Below, piece after piece: positions 54,437 to 62,827 of a stretch of DNA of 62,827 bases. The DNA is from Firm-13 sp964579245. GTDB lineage: Bacteria; Bacillota; Clostridia; Saccharofermentanales; Saccharofermentanaceae. The stretch is taken from positions 1 to 62,827 of the forward strand of contig CAZOFY010000006.1 in the NCBI GenBank assembly GCA_964579245.1, read 5' to 3'. Positions within the stretch are counted from its first letter, which is position 1. Every line of letters starts with the position of its first letter. Position numbers and translations under genes: made by a program. The notes beneath the pieces are model-generated. The model made no database searches. It was not told the DNA's origin and worked only from the letters and a program-made list of their open reading frames with translations.

Positions 54437-56519
54437 ACAGCAAAATAATATGGTAAACAATGTATGCGGCTATCCATGCGATTCCGGTCTGCAGAAGAAC
54501 GATGCCAAAGGCTGTCTTCCTGCTTTTCATCTCTCGGGATATCGCTGTGATTGCTGCGACACATGGAGTATAAAGAAGCGAGAAAACGAGAAATGCGGCA
54601 GCTGAAGCTGGCGTGAATATCCCGGACAGGGCCTGAGGCAGTGAATCTGCCGATGCTCCGGTCAACACCGTCAGTGTACTGACAACTGTCTCCTTCGCTA
54701 CAAATCCGGTGATCAGAGCCGTGACCGCTCTCCAGTCTCCGAATCCAAGGGGGGCAAACACCGGCGCAATCCATTGCCCGATTTGCGAGAGCATTCCGCT
54801 GGTGCCATCTGTGACAACGTTCATGCGAAAATCAAAGGTCGTCAGTATCCATACAACAATCGATGCGATGAAAATGATTGTAAAGGCTTTGGTCACAAAG
54901 TCTTTAGCTTTATCAAACAAAAGAAGCACTACGCTTTTGGCGCTCGGAAGTCGATAGTTCGGTAACTCCATCACAAACGGCGAGGATAAGCCCCGGAACG
55001 TCGTTTTTTTCATGATCAGACCGGCTAGAAGCGCCGCCGCTACACCTCCGATATAAAGCGCTATCATGACCAAAGCTGCATGCTCCGGAAAAAAAGCCAT
55101 CGTGAAGATTCCATAAATAGGAAGCTTTGCACTGCAACTCATGAATGGTATCAAAAATATCGTCATTTTTCGATCACGCTCTCCCGGTAAGGTCCGTGCT
55201 GCCATAACCGCAGGCACAGTACACCCAAAACCAATCAGCATCGGTACAAAGCTTCTTCCGGAAAGACCGATTTTTCGAAGGATTCGGTCCATCACAAAGG
55301 CCACACGTGCCATATATCCGCTATCCTCTAAGACAGATAAAAACAGGAAGAGGACAACGATTGTAGGCAAAAAAGACAAAACACTTCCCACACCGGAGAA
55401 AATACCGTCACAAACAAGAGAAATGAGGACCGGATTAAAGCCTGTCCCTGTCATAATCTGACGGGTCTGCTCTGTTAAATATTCGAAGGAGGTGCCAAGC
55501 AGATCAGACAAAACGGGGCCCGCCAGCCCAAAGGTAAGGTAGAACACCAAGGCCATGATGAGAAGAAACACAGGAATGGCAAAAATACGATGTGTAATAA
55601 CTTTATCTATTGAAATGCTGCGTCTATGTTGAATGCTTTCGGCTGGTTTTTGAACCGTTTTTTTGACCACATCTTCCAGAAATGTGTAGCGCATATCTGC
55701 AATGGCAGCTTTCCGATCGAGGCCGACCTCAGTTTCCATCTCCTTGATCATGTGATCAAGTGTCTCTATCTCATTCTCGGACAGATTAAGCTTCTCCAAT
55801 AGCGGAGGGTCTCCCTCTACAATCTTAACGGCAGCAAATCGGGATGATACATGAATTCGTTCCGCATGGTCCTCGATCAAATGTGCCACGGAATGTATCG
55901 TGCGATGTACGGCTCCGCCGCAAAAATCAATCATCCGCGGTTTCTGCCTCTCCGCAGCGACACGGGAGACTACATCCATCAGCTCGTCGATCCCCTCATT
56001 CTTTCCCGCTGAAATAGGAACGACCGGAACCCCTAACGCCTGAGACATTTTATCAGTTAACACGGAGCCGCCGTTCGCTCTGACCTCGTCCATCATGTTC
56101 AAGGCAATCACTATAGGGATTCCCATAACAAGGAGTTGCATTGTGAGATATAGATTTCGTTCAATATTTCCAGCATCCACAACATTGATAATCACATCGG
56201 GTTTCTCTTCGATCAGGTAGTTACGAGTCAGAAGTTCCTCCCCGGAATAAGGGGATAAAGAGTAAATTCCCGGTAAATCAACAGCTGTAATGGATTGATG
56301 ATGAGACAGACTTGCCTCATGCGGCATCTTGCCTGAACCGCCGGCTCCAAACCGACCTCTTCCAGCCCCGGTTCTTCCTGTCCGATGTCGTGACACTATG
56401 CCCTCCTTGCGATCGACAGTGACTCCGGGGAAATTACCTACATGCTGATTGGATCCCGTTAATTGATTAAACAGGGTCGTCTTTCCGCAGTTCTGATTGC
56501 CGATTAGCGCAACATTCAT
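54429..56519 (-). CDS. feoB: Ferrous iron transporter FeoB
   Basis: 696 residues. The G domain has GNQNCGKTT (G1), the DLPG switch (G3) and LNMMDE (G4), then a guanine-nucleotide dissociation region, and the membrane part carries the two GATE repeats (SYMARVAFVMDRIL and the later TKAFTIIFIASIVVW). Between G2 and G3 there is an unusual Gly/Arg-rich stretch, about residues 45-70, RTGAGRGRFGAGGSGKM, where most FeoB proteins go directly into the DLPG strand. The start overlaps the feoA stop. It imports Fe(II). Confidence 0.93.
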   Translation of the reverse strand: MNVALIGNQNCGKTTLFNQLTGSNQHVGNFPGVTVDRKEGIVSRHRTGRTGAGRGRFGAGGSGKMPHEASLSHHQSITAVDLPGIYSLSPYSGEELLTRNYLIEEKPDVIINVVDAGNIERNLYLTMQLLVMGIPIVIALNMMDEVRANGGSVLTDKMSQALGVPVVPISAGKNEGIDELMDVVSRVAAERQKPRMIDFCGGAVHRTIHSVAHLIEDHAERIHVSSRFAAVKIVEGDPPLLEKLNLSENEIETLDHMIKEMETEVGLDRKAAIADMRYTFLEDVVKKTVQKPAESIQHRRSISIDKVITHRIFAIPVFLLIMALVFYLTFGLAGPVLSDLLGTSFEYLTEQTRQIMTGTGFNPVLISLVCDGIFSGVGSVLSFLPTIVVLFLFLSVLEDSGYMARVAFVMDRILRKIGLSGRSFVPMLIGFGCTVPAVMAARTLPGERDRKMTIFLIPFMSCSAKLPIYGIFTMAFFPEHAALVMIALYIGGVAAALLAGLIMKKTTFRGLSSPFVMELPNYRLPSAKSVVLLLFDKAKDFVTKAFTIIFIASIVVWILTTFDFRMNVVTDGTSGMLSQIGQWIAPVFAPLGFGDWRAVTALITGFVAKETVVSTLTVLTGASADSLPQALSGIFTPASAAAFLVFSLLYTPCVAAITAISREMKSRKTAFGIVLLQTGIAWIAAYIVYHIILLFT

Positions 56520-56749
56520 TCAGTGTCTGCCCTCTCCACTTCGATATTAACGGCATCCTCTTTCCGCAGTGTCAACTCGTAGCTTCGCAGAGTGATTTCA
56601 ATCGGATCTCCCAATGGAGCCATCTTGCGGATACTTACACGGGTTCGAGGTGTCAGGCCCATATCCAGGAGTCTGTCTCTGATAGCCCCCAAGCCTTTGA
56701 TATTAATAATTCTCGCCGGTTGTCCGATCGGAAGCTCATTCAGTGTCAT
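56516..56749 (-). CDS. feoA: FeoA ferrous iron transport accessory protein
   Basis: 77 residues, an SH3-like domain with GLGAIRDRLLDMGLTPRT and DPIEITLRSYELTLRKEDA. FeoA supports FeoB. The stop overlaps the feoB start (ATGA), and twin operator sites lie just upstream. Confidence 0.93.
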   Translation of the reverse strand: MTLNELPIGQPARIINIKGLGAIRDRLLDMGLTPRTRVSIRKMAPLGDPIEITLRSYELTLRKEDAVNIEVERADTE

Positions 56750-56770
56750 TTCTTCACCTCATCACAAATG

Positions 56771-56822
56771 TTAGATGCGTCTAATTATATGAACATCATA
56801 CGTGTTAGACGCGTCAAACACA
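56771..56822 (-). promoter_or_regulatory. Twin DtxR/IdeR-type metalloregulator boxes at feoAB
   Basis: TTAGATGCGTCTAA (56771-56784) and TTAGACGCGTCAAA (56805-56818, inside a 20-bp near palindrome 56803-56822) are two copies of one palindromic site, 34 bp apart (about three helical turns). They sit between feoA and the divergent sugar operon. The TTAG-N6-CTAA form suits a DtxR-family iron regulator. Confidence 0.75.
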
Positions 56823-56978
56823 ATGATTTTTTTGAAAAATGATGCACAAATTTATGGATCATTTTTAAACCTGCTTATACAATGTAACGAAGCAGACATC
56901 TCTTTGTCTTTACCTGTCTGCCGCAAGTGGCGTAGAATACAAGAGATATGTCTTATTCGTTCTATTGGGAGGTTTTCT

Positions 56979-58604
56979 ATGTCTGAATGGTGGAAAGAAG
57001 AGACCGCGTACCAGATCTATCCGCGAAGTTTTCAAGATACAAACGGAGATGGAATCGGTGATTTGCCGGGTATTCGCAAGCGTCTTCCACTATTGAAGGA
57101 TCTGGGGATTGGCATTCTTTGGCTTTCCCCGGTCTACGCGTCTCCGAATGATGACAATGGCTATGATATCAGTGATTATCGCTCGATCCATCCGGATTTC
57201 GGAACAATGACTGACATGCTCGGATTACTGGCGGATGCCAAATCACTCGGGATCCGGATTGTTATGGACCTTGTCATCAACCATACCTCAGACGAGCATC
57301 CCTGGTTTAAGGCCTCTCGTGATCCCGCGAGTCCGTATCGCGACTACTATATCTGGAGACCTGGTAAGAATGGCGGGCCTCCGAATAATTGGACGGGCTT
57401 TTTTGCCGGAAGCTGCTGGGATTTTGATGACAAGAGCGGCGAATACTACATGCATCTTTTTTCGAAAAAACAGCCGGATCTAAATTATCAGAATCCTGCG
57501 GTCATACAAGAGGTCGAGGATATCATGCGTTTCTGGTTGGATCTGGGTGTCAGCGGCTTCCGATGTGACGTTATCAATGTCATTTGGAAGAGCTCACTCG
57601 AGGACGGGAAAAAGAAACTGATCCTGACCGGAAGTGAGCGCTACCTTTCACAGGATGGCGCACATAAGATCCTCAAGCATCTTCGCCGGAATGTATTGTC
57701 GAAATACGACTGTTTTACCGTTGGCGAGACGGTCTTTGTTACGCCTGAGATGGGACATGAACTCTGTGATCGCGACCGCGGCGAGCTTGACATGATTTTT
57801 TCCTTTGAGCACATGGAGACGGATCAGTACATCGTAAAATGGTTTCGTCGTAAATTCCACCCGGCGCGGTTTGCGAAAAAGCTGGCTCAATGGCAGAACG
57901 AGCTGGAATGGAATGCGAACTATTTTGAGAATCACGATCAGCCAAGAAGTGTTTCCCGCTTTGCCAACGATACAACCTTCCACCAGGACTCTGCAAAAAT
58001 GCTCGGTCTTCTCCTCTTGTCTCTGCGCGGAACTCCTTTTATTTATCAGGGGCAGGAAATCGGAATGACGAATTTCGACTATAAGGACATGACGCAGATC
58101 CGCGATATCGAGTCTCTGCACGTGTATGATTTTCTGCTCGGTAAGCATTTACCGAAATGGCTATGCTGGCGCATGGTCCAGAAGGCCGGCAGGGACAACG
58201 CAAGAACTCCCATGCAGTGGAGCAGTGAGCTTAACGCAGGCTTTTCTGTCGGGACGCCATGGATTGACGTGAATCAGAATTATGTCCGGATCAATTATCA
58301 GGACCAAATGGCAGATCCTGATTCCATTTGGCATTTCTACCGACGGATGATTTCTTTTCGAAAAAGCAGTGAGGCCATCCGCACAGGCGAGTTTCGACTC
58401 GTGAAGGCAACTCGGCGTTTATTTGTTTTTGAAAGGGTTTGTTCCTCAGAGAGTCTGACCATTTTGATCAATTTCTCACCGCGGCCCCTTCGTTATGAAG
58501 CGAAGGGAAAGGTAGCAATGACGACTACAGGCAGATCTGAATATAATGGACGGATGTGTGGTCACGAAGCTTTAATTCTTCGAAAAGAGGTGCTTCATGA
58601 TTGA
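56979..58604 (+). CDS. GH13 oligo-1,6-glucosidase / alpha-glucosidase
   Basis: 541 residues from the ATG with GGGAGG six bases upstream; the earlier ATG at 56802 would add 59 residues, partly overlapping the iron boxes, and is rejected. GH13 motifs are clear: DLVINHTSDEH (region I), GFRCDVINVIWK with the nucleophile Asp (II), VGETVF with the acid Glu (III) and FENHDQPRS (IV). The end has the small C-terminal beta domain. No signal peptide: it cleaves imported alpha-gluco-oligosaccharides. It overlaps the alpha-galactosidase by 8 bp. Confidence 0.92.
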   Translation: MSEWWKEETAYQIYPRSFQDTNGDGIGDLPGIRKRLPLLKDLGIGILWLSPVYASPNDDNGYDISDYRSIHPDFGTMTDMLGLLADAKSLGIRIVMDLVINHTSDEHPWFKASRDPASPYRDYYIWRPGKNGGPPNNWTGFFAGSCWDFDDKSGEYYMHLFSKKQPDLNYQNPAVIQEVEDIMRFWLDLGVSGFRCDVINVIWKSSLEDGKKKLILTGSERYLSQDGAHKILKHLRRNVLSKYDCFTVGETVFVTPEMGHELCDRDRGELDMIFSFEHMETDQYIVKWFRRKFHPARFAKKLAQWQNELEWNANYFENHDQPRSVSRFANDTTFHQDSAKMLGLLLLSLRGTPFIYQGQEIGMTNFDYKDMTQIRDIESLHVYDFLLGKHLPKWLCWRMVQKAGRDNARTPMQWSSELNAGFSVGTPWIDVNQNYVRINYQDQMADPDSIWHFYRRMISFRKSSEAIRTGEFRLVKATRRLFVFERVCSSESLTILINFSPRPLRYEAKGKVAMTTTGRSEYNGRMCGHEALILRKEVLHD

Positions 58605-60936
58605 TTATTCTGACGGCGTTTTCCGACTGACCACAGCCAATACAGGGTATTATTTTCGTGTGACCCGATTCTCTCATCTTGAACACATTTTTTATGGCGA
58701 GAAGCTCGAGGATACGAATCTTGAACCTCTTATGGTCAAGCATACCGTACAGATCGGGTCCCAGACAAACTATGACGAGTCTGACCCGCTGTATACTCTT
58801 GATACCTTGAGTCTGGAATGGTCCGGGATCGGTAAGGGTGACTATCGAAACCCTCCCTGTGAGATCTGCATGCCGGATCAGAGCTATGTATCGGATTTTC
58901 AATATGTTGCCCATCGTCAAGTGCCGGGAAACATCACTCCGGTTTCTCTTCCCTCTTCCTATGGCGGTGAGTCGGCATGTCAGACTCTAGAAATCACGTT
59001 ACAAGACAAGAGTAGCAATGTCACACTACTTCTCTACTATACGGTCTACGAGGAAACGGATGTGATTACGCGTCGAACAGTTCTCTCCAACGAGAACGAG
59101 AGACCGCTTCAGATCCGAAAGATCATGAGTATGATGATTGACTTGCCGGATCGGGGATACTCCTTAACGACCTTTCATGGCGGCTGGATCAAGGAAGCTC
59201 ATAAACAGGATATGCCGCTTGGTTACGGACAGTTCGTCAATGAGAGTCTGACAGGAAACTCGAGCAATCGTCATAATCCTGGCTTTCTTCTATCCGAGAA
59301 AGGCGCAAACGAGACCTCCGGCCGCGTGTACGGCTTCAATCTGGTTTACAGCGGCAATCACTATTCCGGCATCGAGCTCACAGAACGCGGCCTTGTCCGG
59401 ATCATGACCGGCATAAACCCGCATTGTTTCACCTGGCCGCTGCAAAAAGGAGAAAGCTTCGAGACACCCGAAGCGATTATGACCTTCAGCGCAGAAGGAT
59501 ATAACGGAACAAGCGACCATTTCCACCGCTTTATCCGGGAGCATATCACCAGAGGAGAATACAGGGACAAGGAGCGTCCCGTGCTTTTCAACAGCTGGGA
59601 AGCACGCTTTTTCCGCTTTAACGAGCGAAGCCTGCTGCAACTTGCGCGGCAGGCCAAGTCTCTCGGGGTTGAGCTTTTCGTTCTGGATGACGGTTGGTTC
59701 GGCGAAAGAAATGATGACACGAAAGGCCTCGGCGATTATTCGGTCAACAGGAAGAAGTTTCCCGGCGGACTGGAAAGACTGTCTGAGGGACTTGAGAAGA
59801 TCGGCTTGTCTTTTGGCCTGTGGTTCGAACCGGAAATGGTGAATCCTGACAGTGATCTGTATCGGGCTCATCCTGAGTACGCTGTCCGAATTCCAGGACG
59901 GGAGCCTTCCTACGGCCGCCATCAGCTCGTTCTTGACCTTTGCAATCCGAAGGTTCGTGATTATATCGTAGCTTCTGTCGGAGCTATTCTGTCTTCATGC
60001 CGTATATCCTACGTCAAGTGGGATATGAATCGAAATATGAGTGACATGTTCTCTCCGGCGATCCGGGAACAGGGTACATTCTTTCATCGGTATATCCTTG
60101 GTCTGTATGAAGTTCTGACACGTATTTTTGCGAAAAGGCCGGATATTCTTCTGGAGACTTGCTCGAGCGGCGGGAATCGCTTTGATCTTGGTATGTTATG
60201 CTTTTCGCCTCAAATATGGGCTTCAGATAATACGGATCCGATCGAACGTTTATCGATACAAGGGGGGCTTTCCTACCTCTACCCTCTTTCCTCGATCGCC
60301 GCCCATGTCTCGTCCGCTCCCCATCAACAGACACTTCGAAATACCAGCCTTGCTTCCCGCTTTCATACCGCTGCCTTCGGAGCACTTGGCTACGAGCTGG
60401 ACTTGAAGTACTTGTCAAGTCCGGAGAAGGCGGAAATCCGCGAACAGATTGCTTTCTACAAGGCACATCGGCGCACGCTTCAATTCGGGCGTTTCTACCG
60501 GTTTGATCCGGTCAAGGACAACAAGGTGCATTGGTCTGTGGTTGCTTCGGACAAGTCTGAGGCAGTGGCCGGTTTTTTTCAAACACAAGCTCATGCGAGT
60601 GAAGGCTTAGACGTCTTGCCTGTCTGCGGACTTGCTCCATATAGAAAATATCGCATCAGAACACGCACACAACCGATATACGTCAGGAAATACGGGGCAC
60701 TCATCAATTTCCTGTTGCCGTTTCCGGTTCATCCGCGAGGGATTTTGGCTCGCCTGATCGATCGCTTCTATCGTCTTCGGGATTGTACAGAAGAGTATGA
60801 AGGTACGGGAAAGCTCTTCTCGGCTGGTATCCGCCTGAACGACACCTTCTCCGGCACGTATTGGAACGACAGAACCAGACTTCTAAGTGATTTCGATTCT
60901 AATCTGTATGCCATAAATCAAGTAGGTCCCGGCTAA
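58597..60936 (+). CDS. GH36 alpha-galactosidase
   Basis: 779 residues: an N-terminal beta-supersandwich (about 1-330), a TIM barrel (about 335-650) and a C-terminal domain. Motifs are FNSWEARFF, LDDGWFGERNDD, LWFEPEMVNPDS, YVKWDMNR with the nucleophile Asp, CSSGGNRFD, and ASDNTDPIERL with the acid/base Asp. The C-terminal part has a stretch (about 665-720) with a Arg/Pro-rich region that looks less conserved. It releases galactose from raffinose-type or melibiose substrates inside the cell. Confidence 0.94.
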   Translation: MIDYSDGVFRLTTANTGYYFRVTRFSHLEHIFYGEKLEDTNLEPLMVKHTVQIGSQTNYDESDPLYTLDTLSLEWSGIGKGDYRNPPCEICMPDQSYVSDFQYVAHRQVPGNITPVSLPSSYGGESACQTLEITLQDKSSNVTLLLYYTVYEETDVITRRTVLSNENERPLQIRKIMSMMIDLPDRGYSLTTFHGGWIKEAHKQDMPLGYGQFVNESLTGNSSNRHNPGFLLSEKGANETSGRVYGFNLVYSGNHYSGIELTERGLVRIMTGINPHCFTWPLQKGESFETPEAIMTFSAEGYNGTSDHFHRFIREHITRGEYRDKERPVLFNSWEARFFRFNERSLLQLARQAKSLGVELFVLDDGWFGERNDDTKGLGDYSVNRKKFPGGLERLSEGLEKIGLSFGLWFEPEMVNPDSDLYRAHPEYAVRIPGREPSYGRHQLVLDLCNPKVRDYIVASVGAILSSCRISYVKWDMNRNMSDMFSPAIREQGTFFHRYILGLYEVLTRIFAKRPDILLETCSSGGNRFDLGMLCFSPQIWASDNTDPIERLSIQGGLSYLYPLSSIAAHVSSAPHQQTLRNTSLASRFHTAAFGALGYELDLKYLSSPEKAEIREQIAFYKAHRRTLQFGRFYRFDPVKDNKVHWSVVASDKSEAVAGFFQTQAHASEGLDVLPVCGLAPYRKYRIRTRTQPIYVRKYGALINFLLPFPVHPRGILARLIDRFYRLRDCTEEYEGTGKLFSAGIRLNDTFSGTYWNDRTRLLSDFDSNLYAINQVGPG

Positions 60937-60956
60937 CCGTGAAAGGAAGGTAAATC

Positions 60957-62336
60957 ATGAAGGATCCTCTGGTCGCAAGAAACCGCTACTCCTTTGCTCT
61001 CGGAACAATCGGAAGGGACATGCTCTATACTCTTGTCAGCACGTACCTGAACTTCTACCTGACGGACGCATTGGATCTTCCGGACGCGACTCTCTGGGGG
61101 ACAACAATCATTATGCTGATCATCCGGATTTATGATGCGTTCAATGATCCTTTCATGGGTATTCTTGTCGACAACACCAAAAGCCGATTCGGCAAGTTCA
61201 AGCCATGGATCGCATTTGGTGCGATCGGATCTGCGATATTTACTATCTTTTTCTATACGGATCTCGGCCTTAGGGGAGCTGCTTTTCTGGTGGCCTTTAC
61301 GATTATCTATCTCTTGTGGGAGATCTCTTATACTGCCAATGACATTGCATACTGGTCCATGCTCCCGAGCTTGTCTATCGATCAGAAGGTTCGTGAGAAA
61401 ATCGGTGCCACAGCCAGGGTTTGTGCAAGCATCGGCATGTTTGTTGTCGTTATCGGAGTGATTCCAATCACCAATGCGGTTGGGACGTATTTCGGCAAGC
61501 TCTCCACAGGCTATACCGTCGTTGCCATTGCAATTGCTGTTCTGATGGTTCTTGGACAGTGCATCACACTTTTTGGGGTCAAGGAGCATAAGGGGCTTTT
61601 TAAGGAAGAAGAGGCAACGACTTTGAAGGAGATGTTTCACGCCATCGTAAGAAACGACCAACTTCTTTTTACTGCGATTGCAATGACGTTATTCATGGTG
61701 GGATATTGCACCACGACAGGCTTCGGAACGTATTTCTTTAAGTACGCTTTTAAAGATGAGAATATGTACTCTGTCTTCGGAATCATTCTTGGGATTACGC
61801 AGGTGACCGGTTTTATTCTGTTTCCGATTTTTCGTAGGAGGTTCACAAGACGTCAACTCTATATTGGCGCAACAATCTTTGTCGTAGCTGGTTATATGGT
61901 CTTTTTCTTCTCCCCAATGAATATTTTCTTCATTGCCATTGCCGGAATCCTCCTGTTCGCCGGGCAGTCCTTCATCCAGATCCTCATGCTGGTCTTCCTG
62001 ATGGATACCATTGAATATGGACAGTGGAAGCTTAATAAGCGAAATGAGAGTATAACTTTTTCTATACAGCCGTTTATAAATAAGATCGGAGCGGCTCTGG
62101 GTACGGCAATCGTAAATACAACGATCATTGTGTCCGGCATCAGCTCGGCAAAATCACCGGAAGATGTGACGGATCAGGGAATCCTCATGATGAAGTTCTC
62201 CATGATGGTTTTTCCTCTGATCCTGATTGTCGCCGGATTCCTGGTCTATCGTGCAAAATACAAGATCGACGAGAAGATGTTCAGTAAAATCATTTCTGAT
62301 CTTCAGGCCAGAGGTGATGTGTCAAAAGAATCCTAA
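60957..62336 (+). CDS. GPH-family glycoside/sugar:cation symporter (MelB-like)
   Basis: 459 residues with 12 transmembrane segments. RIYDAFNDPFMGILVDNTKSRFGKFKPWI is the GPH cation-site and loop motif, and YTANDIAYWSMLPSLS is typical. The neighbouring alpha-galactosidase and alpha-glucosidase make melibiose- or raffinose-like sugars the likely cargo. GAAAGGAAGG precedes the ATG, 20 bp after the alpha-galactosidase. Confidence 0.92.
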   Translation: MKDPLVARNRYSFALGTIGRDMLYTLVSTYLNFYLTDALDLPDATLWGTTIIMLIIRIYDAFNDPFMGILVDNTKSRFGKFKPWIAFGAIGSAIFTIFFYTDLGLRGAAFLVAFTIIYLLWEISYTANDIAYWSMLPSLSIDQKVREKIGATARVCASIGMFVVVIGVIPITNAVGTYFGKLSTGYTVVAIAIAVLMVLGQCITLFGVKEHKGLFKEEEATTLKEMFHAIVRNDQLLFTAIAMTLFMVGYCTTTGFGTYFFKYAFKDENMYSVFGIILGITQVTGFILFPIFRRRFTRRQLYIGATIFVVAGYMVFFFSPMNIFFIAIAGILLFAGQSFIQILMLVFLMDTIEYGQWKLNKRNESITFSIQPFINKIGAALGTAIVNTTIIVSGISSAKSPEDVTDQGILMMKFSMMVFPLILIVAGFLVYRAKYKIDEKMFSKIISDLQARGDVSKES

Positions 62337-62431
62337 GTCTTGCTACCTCGTCGCCGATGAGCTGTTTCTCGCCTGCACCGGTGATTTCCTGCTTGTGAAG
62401 CAGTTCGTCACATCAATGTCCTTAATTTTGC

Positions 62432-62626
62432 ATGGAGTTTGTTTATGTTGTAACCCATGCTCATTCATAGGAATTCCGTTCGGACGTTTTTCTTTCCCCG
62501 CATCAGGAATCTTCGGAATCCGCTGTCTACTTTTATCACGCCAAAGGCGCCTTCAACCTGAATGGGATTCATTCGAAGGAGAATTCCTTTGAGCGTTGTT
62601 ATGTTTTCAAAGGAGATTTGCCGTAG
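62432..62626 (+). pseudogene. Possible small gene with in-frame TAG
   Basis: The frame ATG at 62432 gives MEFVYVVTHAHS, then TAG (62468-62470), then 51 further codons (EFRSDVFLSPHQ to FERCYVFKGDLP) ending in TAG at 62624. Without the first stop it would be a 64-residue protein. I do not recognise it, and no ribosome site is clear. The rest of 62337-62661 shows no gene. Confidence 0.3.
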
Positions 62627-62661
62627 TCCGGGGCAAAGGTTTTGAATTCTTCATTTGTCGA

Positions 62662-62827
62662 TGATTACCTACTAAATCGCAGAAATACAACATCCGTTAT
62701 GTGTATCAATGAGCAACAAAGGGAATATTCGTCATTGATTACCCATACAATCGGCGCAAACAGACGATCTCGTATGTGCATCTATGAGTGATAAAGAAGT
62801 TATTTGTCAATGATTACCCACGCAATC
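62662..62827 (+). repeat. Dispersed noncoding repeat, copy 3 (cut by the window end)
   Basis: Tandem units begin at 62662 (74 bp), 62736 (75 bp) and 62811 (partial), each with TGATTACC and, in the middle, a TATGTGYATCWATGA block. This is the same unit as in copies 1 and 2, in the opposite orientation. The element continues beyond the window. Confidence 0.75.

Overview
The window looks like chromosomal DNA of a low-to-mid GC Firmicute of the class Clostridia. The evidence is AGGAGG-type ribosome binding sites, a Firmicute-type LexA box (GAAC-N4-GTTC), a CsoR-controlled copper operon, DtxR-type boxes at feoAB, lipoprotein signals, an ECF-type vitamin S component, many plant-glycan hydrolases, and a Firmicute-specific exosortase (XrtG) locus. 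I saw no rRNA, tRNA or CRISPR array. The sequence is a scaffold: a 100-N gap lies inside copA and appears to be an assembly artefact.

Layout. 1-2.2 kb: a GT-C type membrane glycosyltransferase whose leader is invaded by an internally deleted IS256-family element. 2.4-5.6 kb: a translationally coupled trio (beta-helix lipoprotein, VTC polyphosphate-polymerase domain protein, DUF4956 membrane protein). 5.7-9.8 kb: a membrane-anchored lipase-like hydrolase, ndk, an unrecognised lipoprotein and a GrpB-family protein. 9.8-11.9 kb: a DNA-damage pair (SRAP/YedK and a Y-family polymerase behind a LexA box). 12-14.8 kb: a frameshifted PAS-GGDEF protein and lrgAB. 14.9-25.5 kb: mostly minus-strand genes (S41 peptidase, GH43, MmcQ/YjbR, circularly permuted GH3, YczE-like membrane protein, acyl-CoA ligase). 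25.7-29.1 kb: DUF2161, a zinc-ribbon protein, a divergent CoaX and a putative pantothenate ECF S component. 29.1-31.4 kb: an SsuABC/ThiXYZ-type ABC importer. 31.5-37.4 kb: small unknowns, a frameshifted PH-domain protein, a large dispersed repeat, an ATPase with a possible TOPRIM/DUF4435 tail, and a secreted DUF4214-CAP protein.

37.7-45.7 kb is the most interesting stretch. A GNAT gene precedes a 999-residue protein that fuses a 6-pyruvoyl-tetrahydropterin-synthase (PTPS)-like domain to a PTPS-related membrane module. A tight five-gene operon follows: Firmicu-CTERM substrate, exosortase XrtG, family 2 glycosyltransferase, degenerate GGDEF membrane protein, and a second PTPS-like protein. This is the XrtG surface-protein sorting system, known from comparative genomics but, to my knowledge, without a biochemical role. 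Both PTPS-like domains keep the zinc histidines and lack the catalytic cysteine region of QueD.

45.7-62.3 kb: RidA and LURP-one-like proteins, copA-copZ-csoR, a secreted thermonuclease, a beta-CASP nuclease, a PAS-GGDEF-HD-GYP protein, feoAB with twin metalloregulator boxes, and an alpha-glucosidase / alpha-galactosidase / GPH-symporter operon for raffinose-type sugars.

A noncoding dispersed repeat occurs three times (16.6-17.1, 32.8-33.8 and 62.66 kb to the window end). It carries a tandem unit of 73-75 bp beginning TGATYACC, which no feature type I know explains. Starts given below were moved to internal codons wherever a ribosome binding site or promoter position decided the matter.
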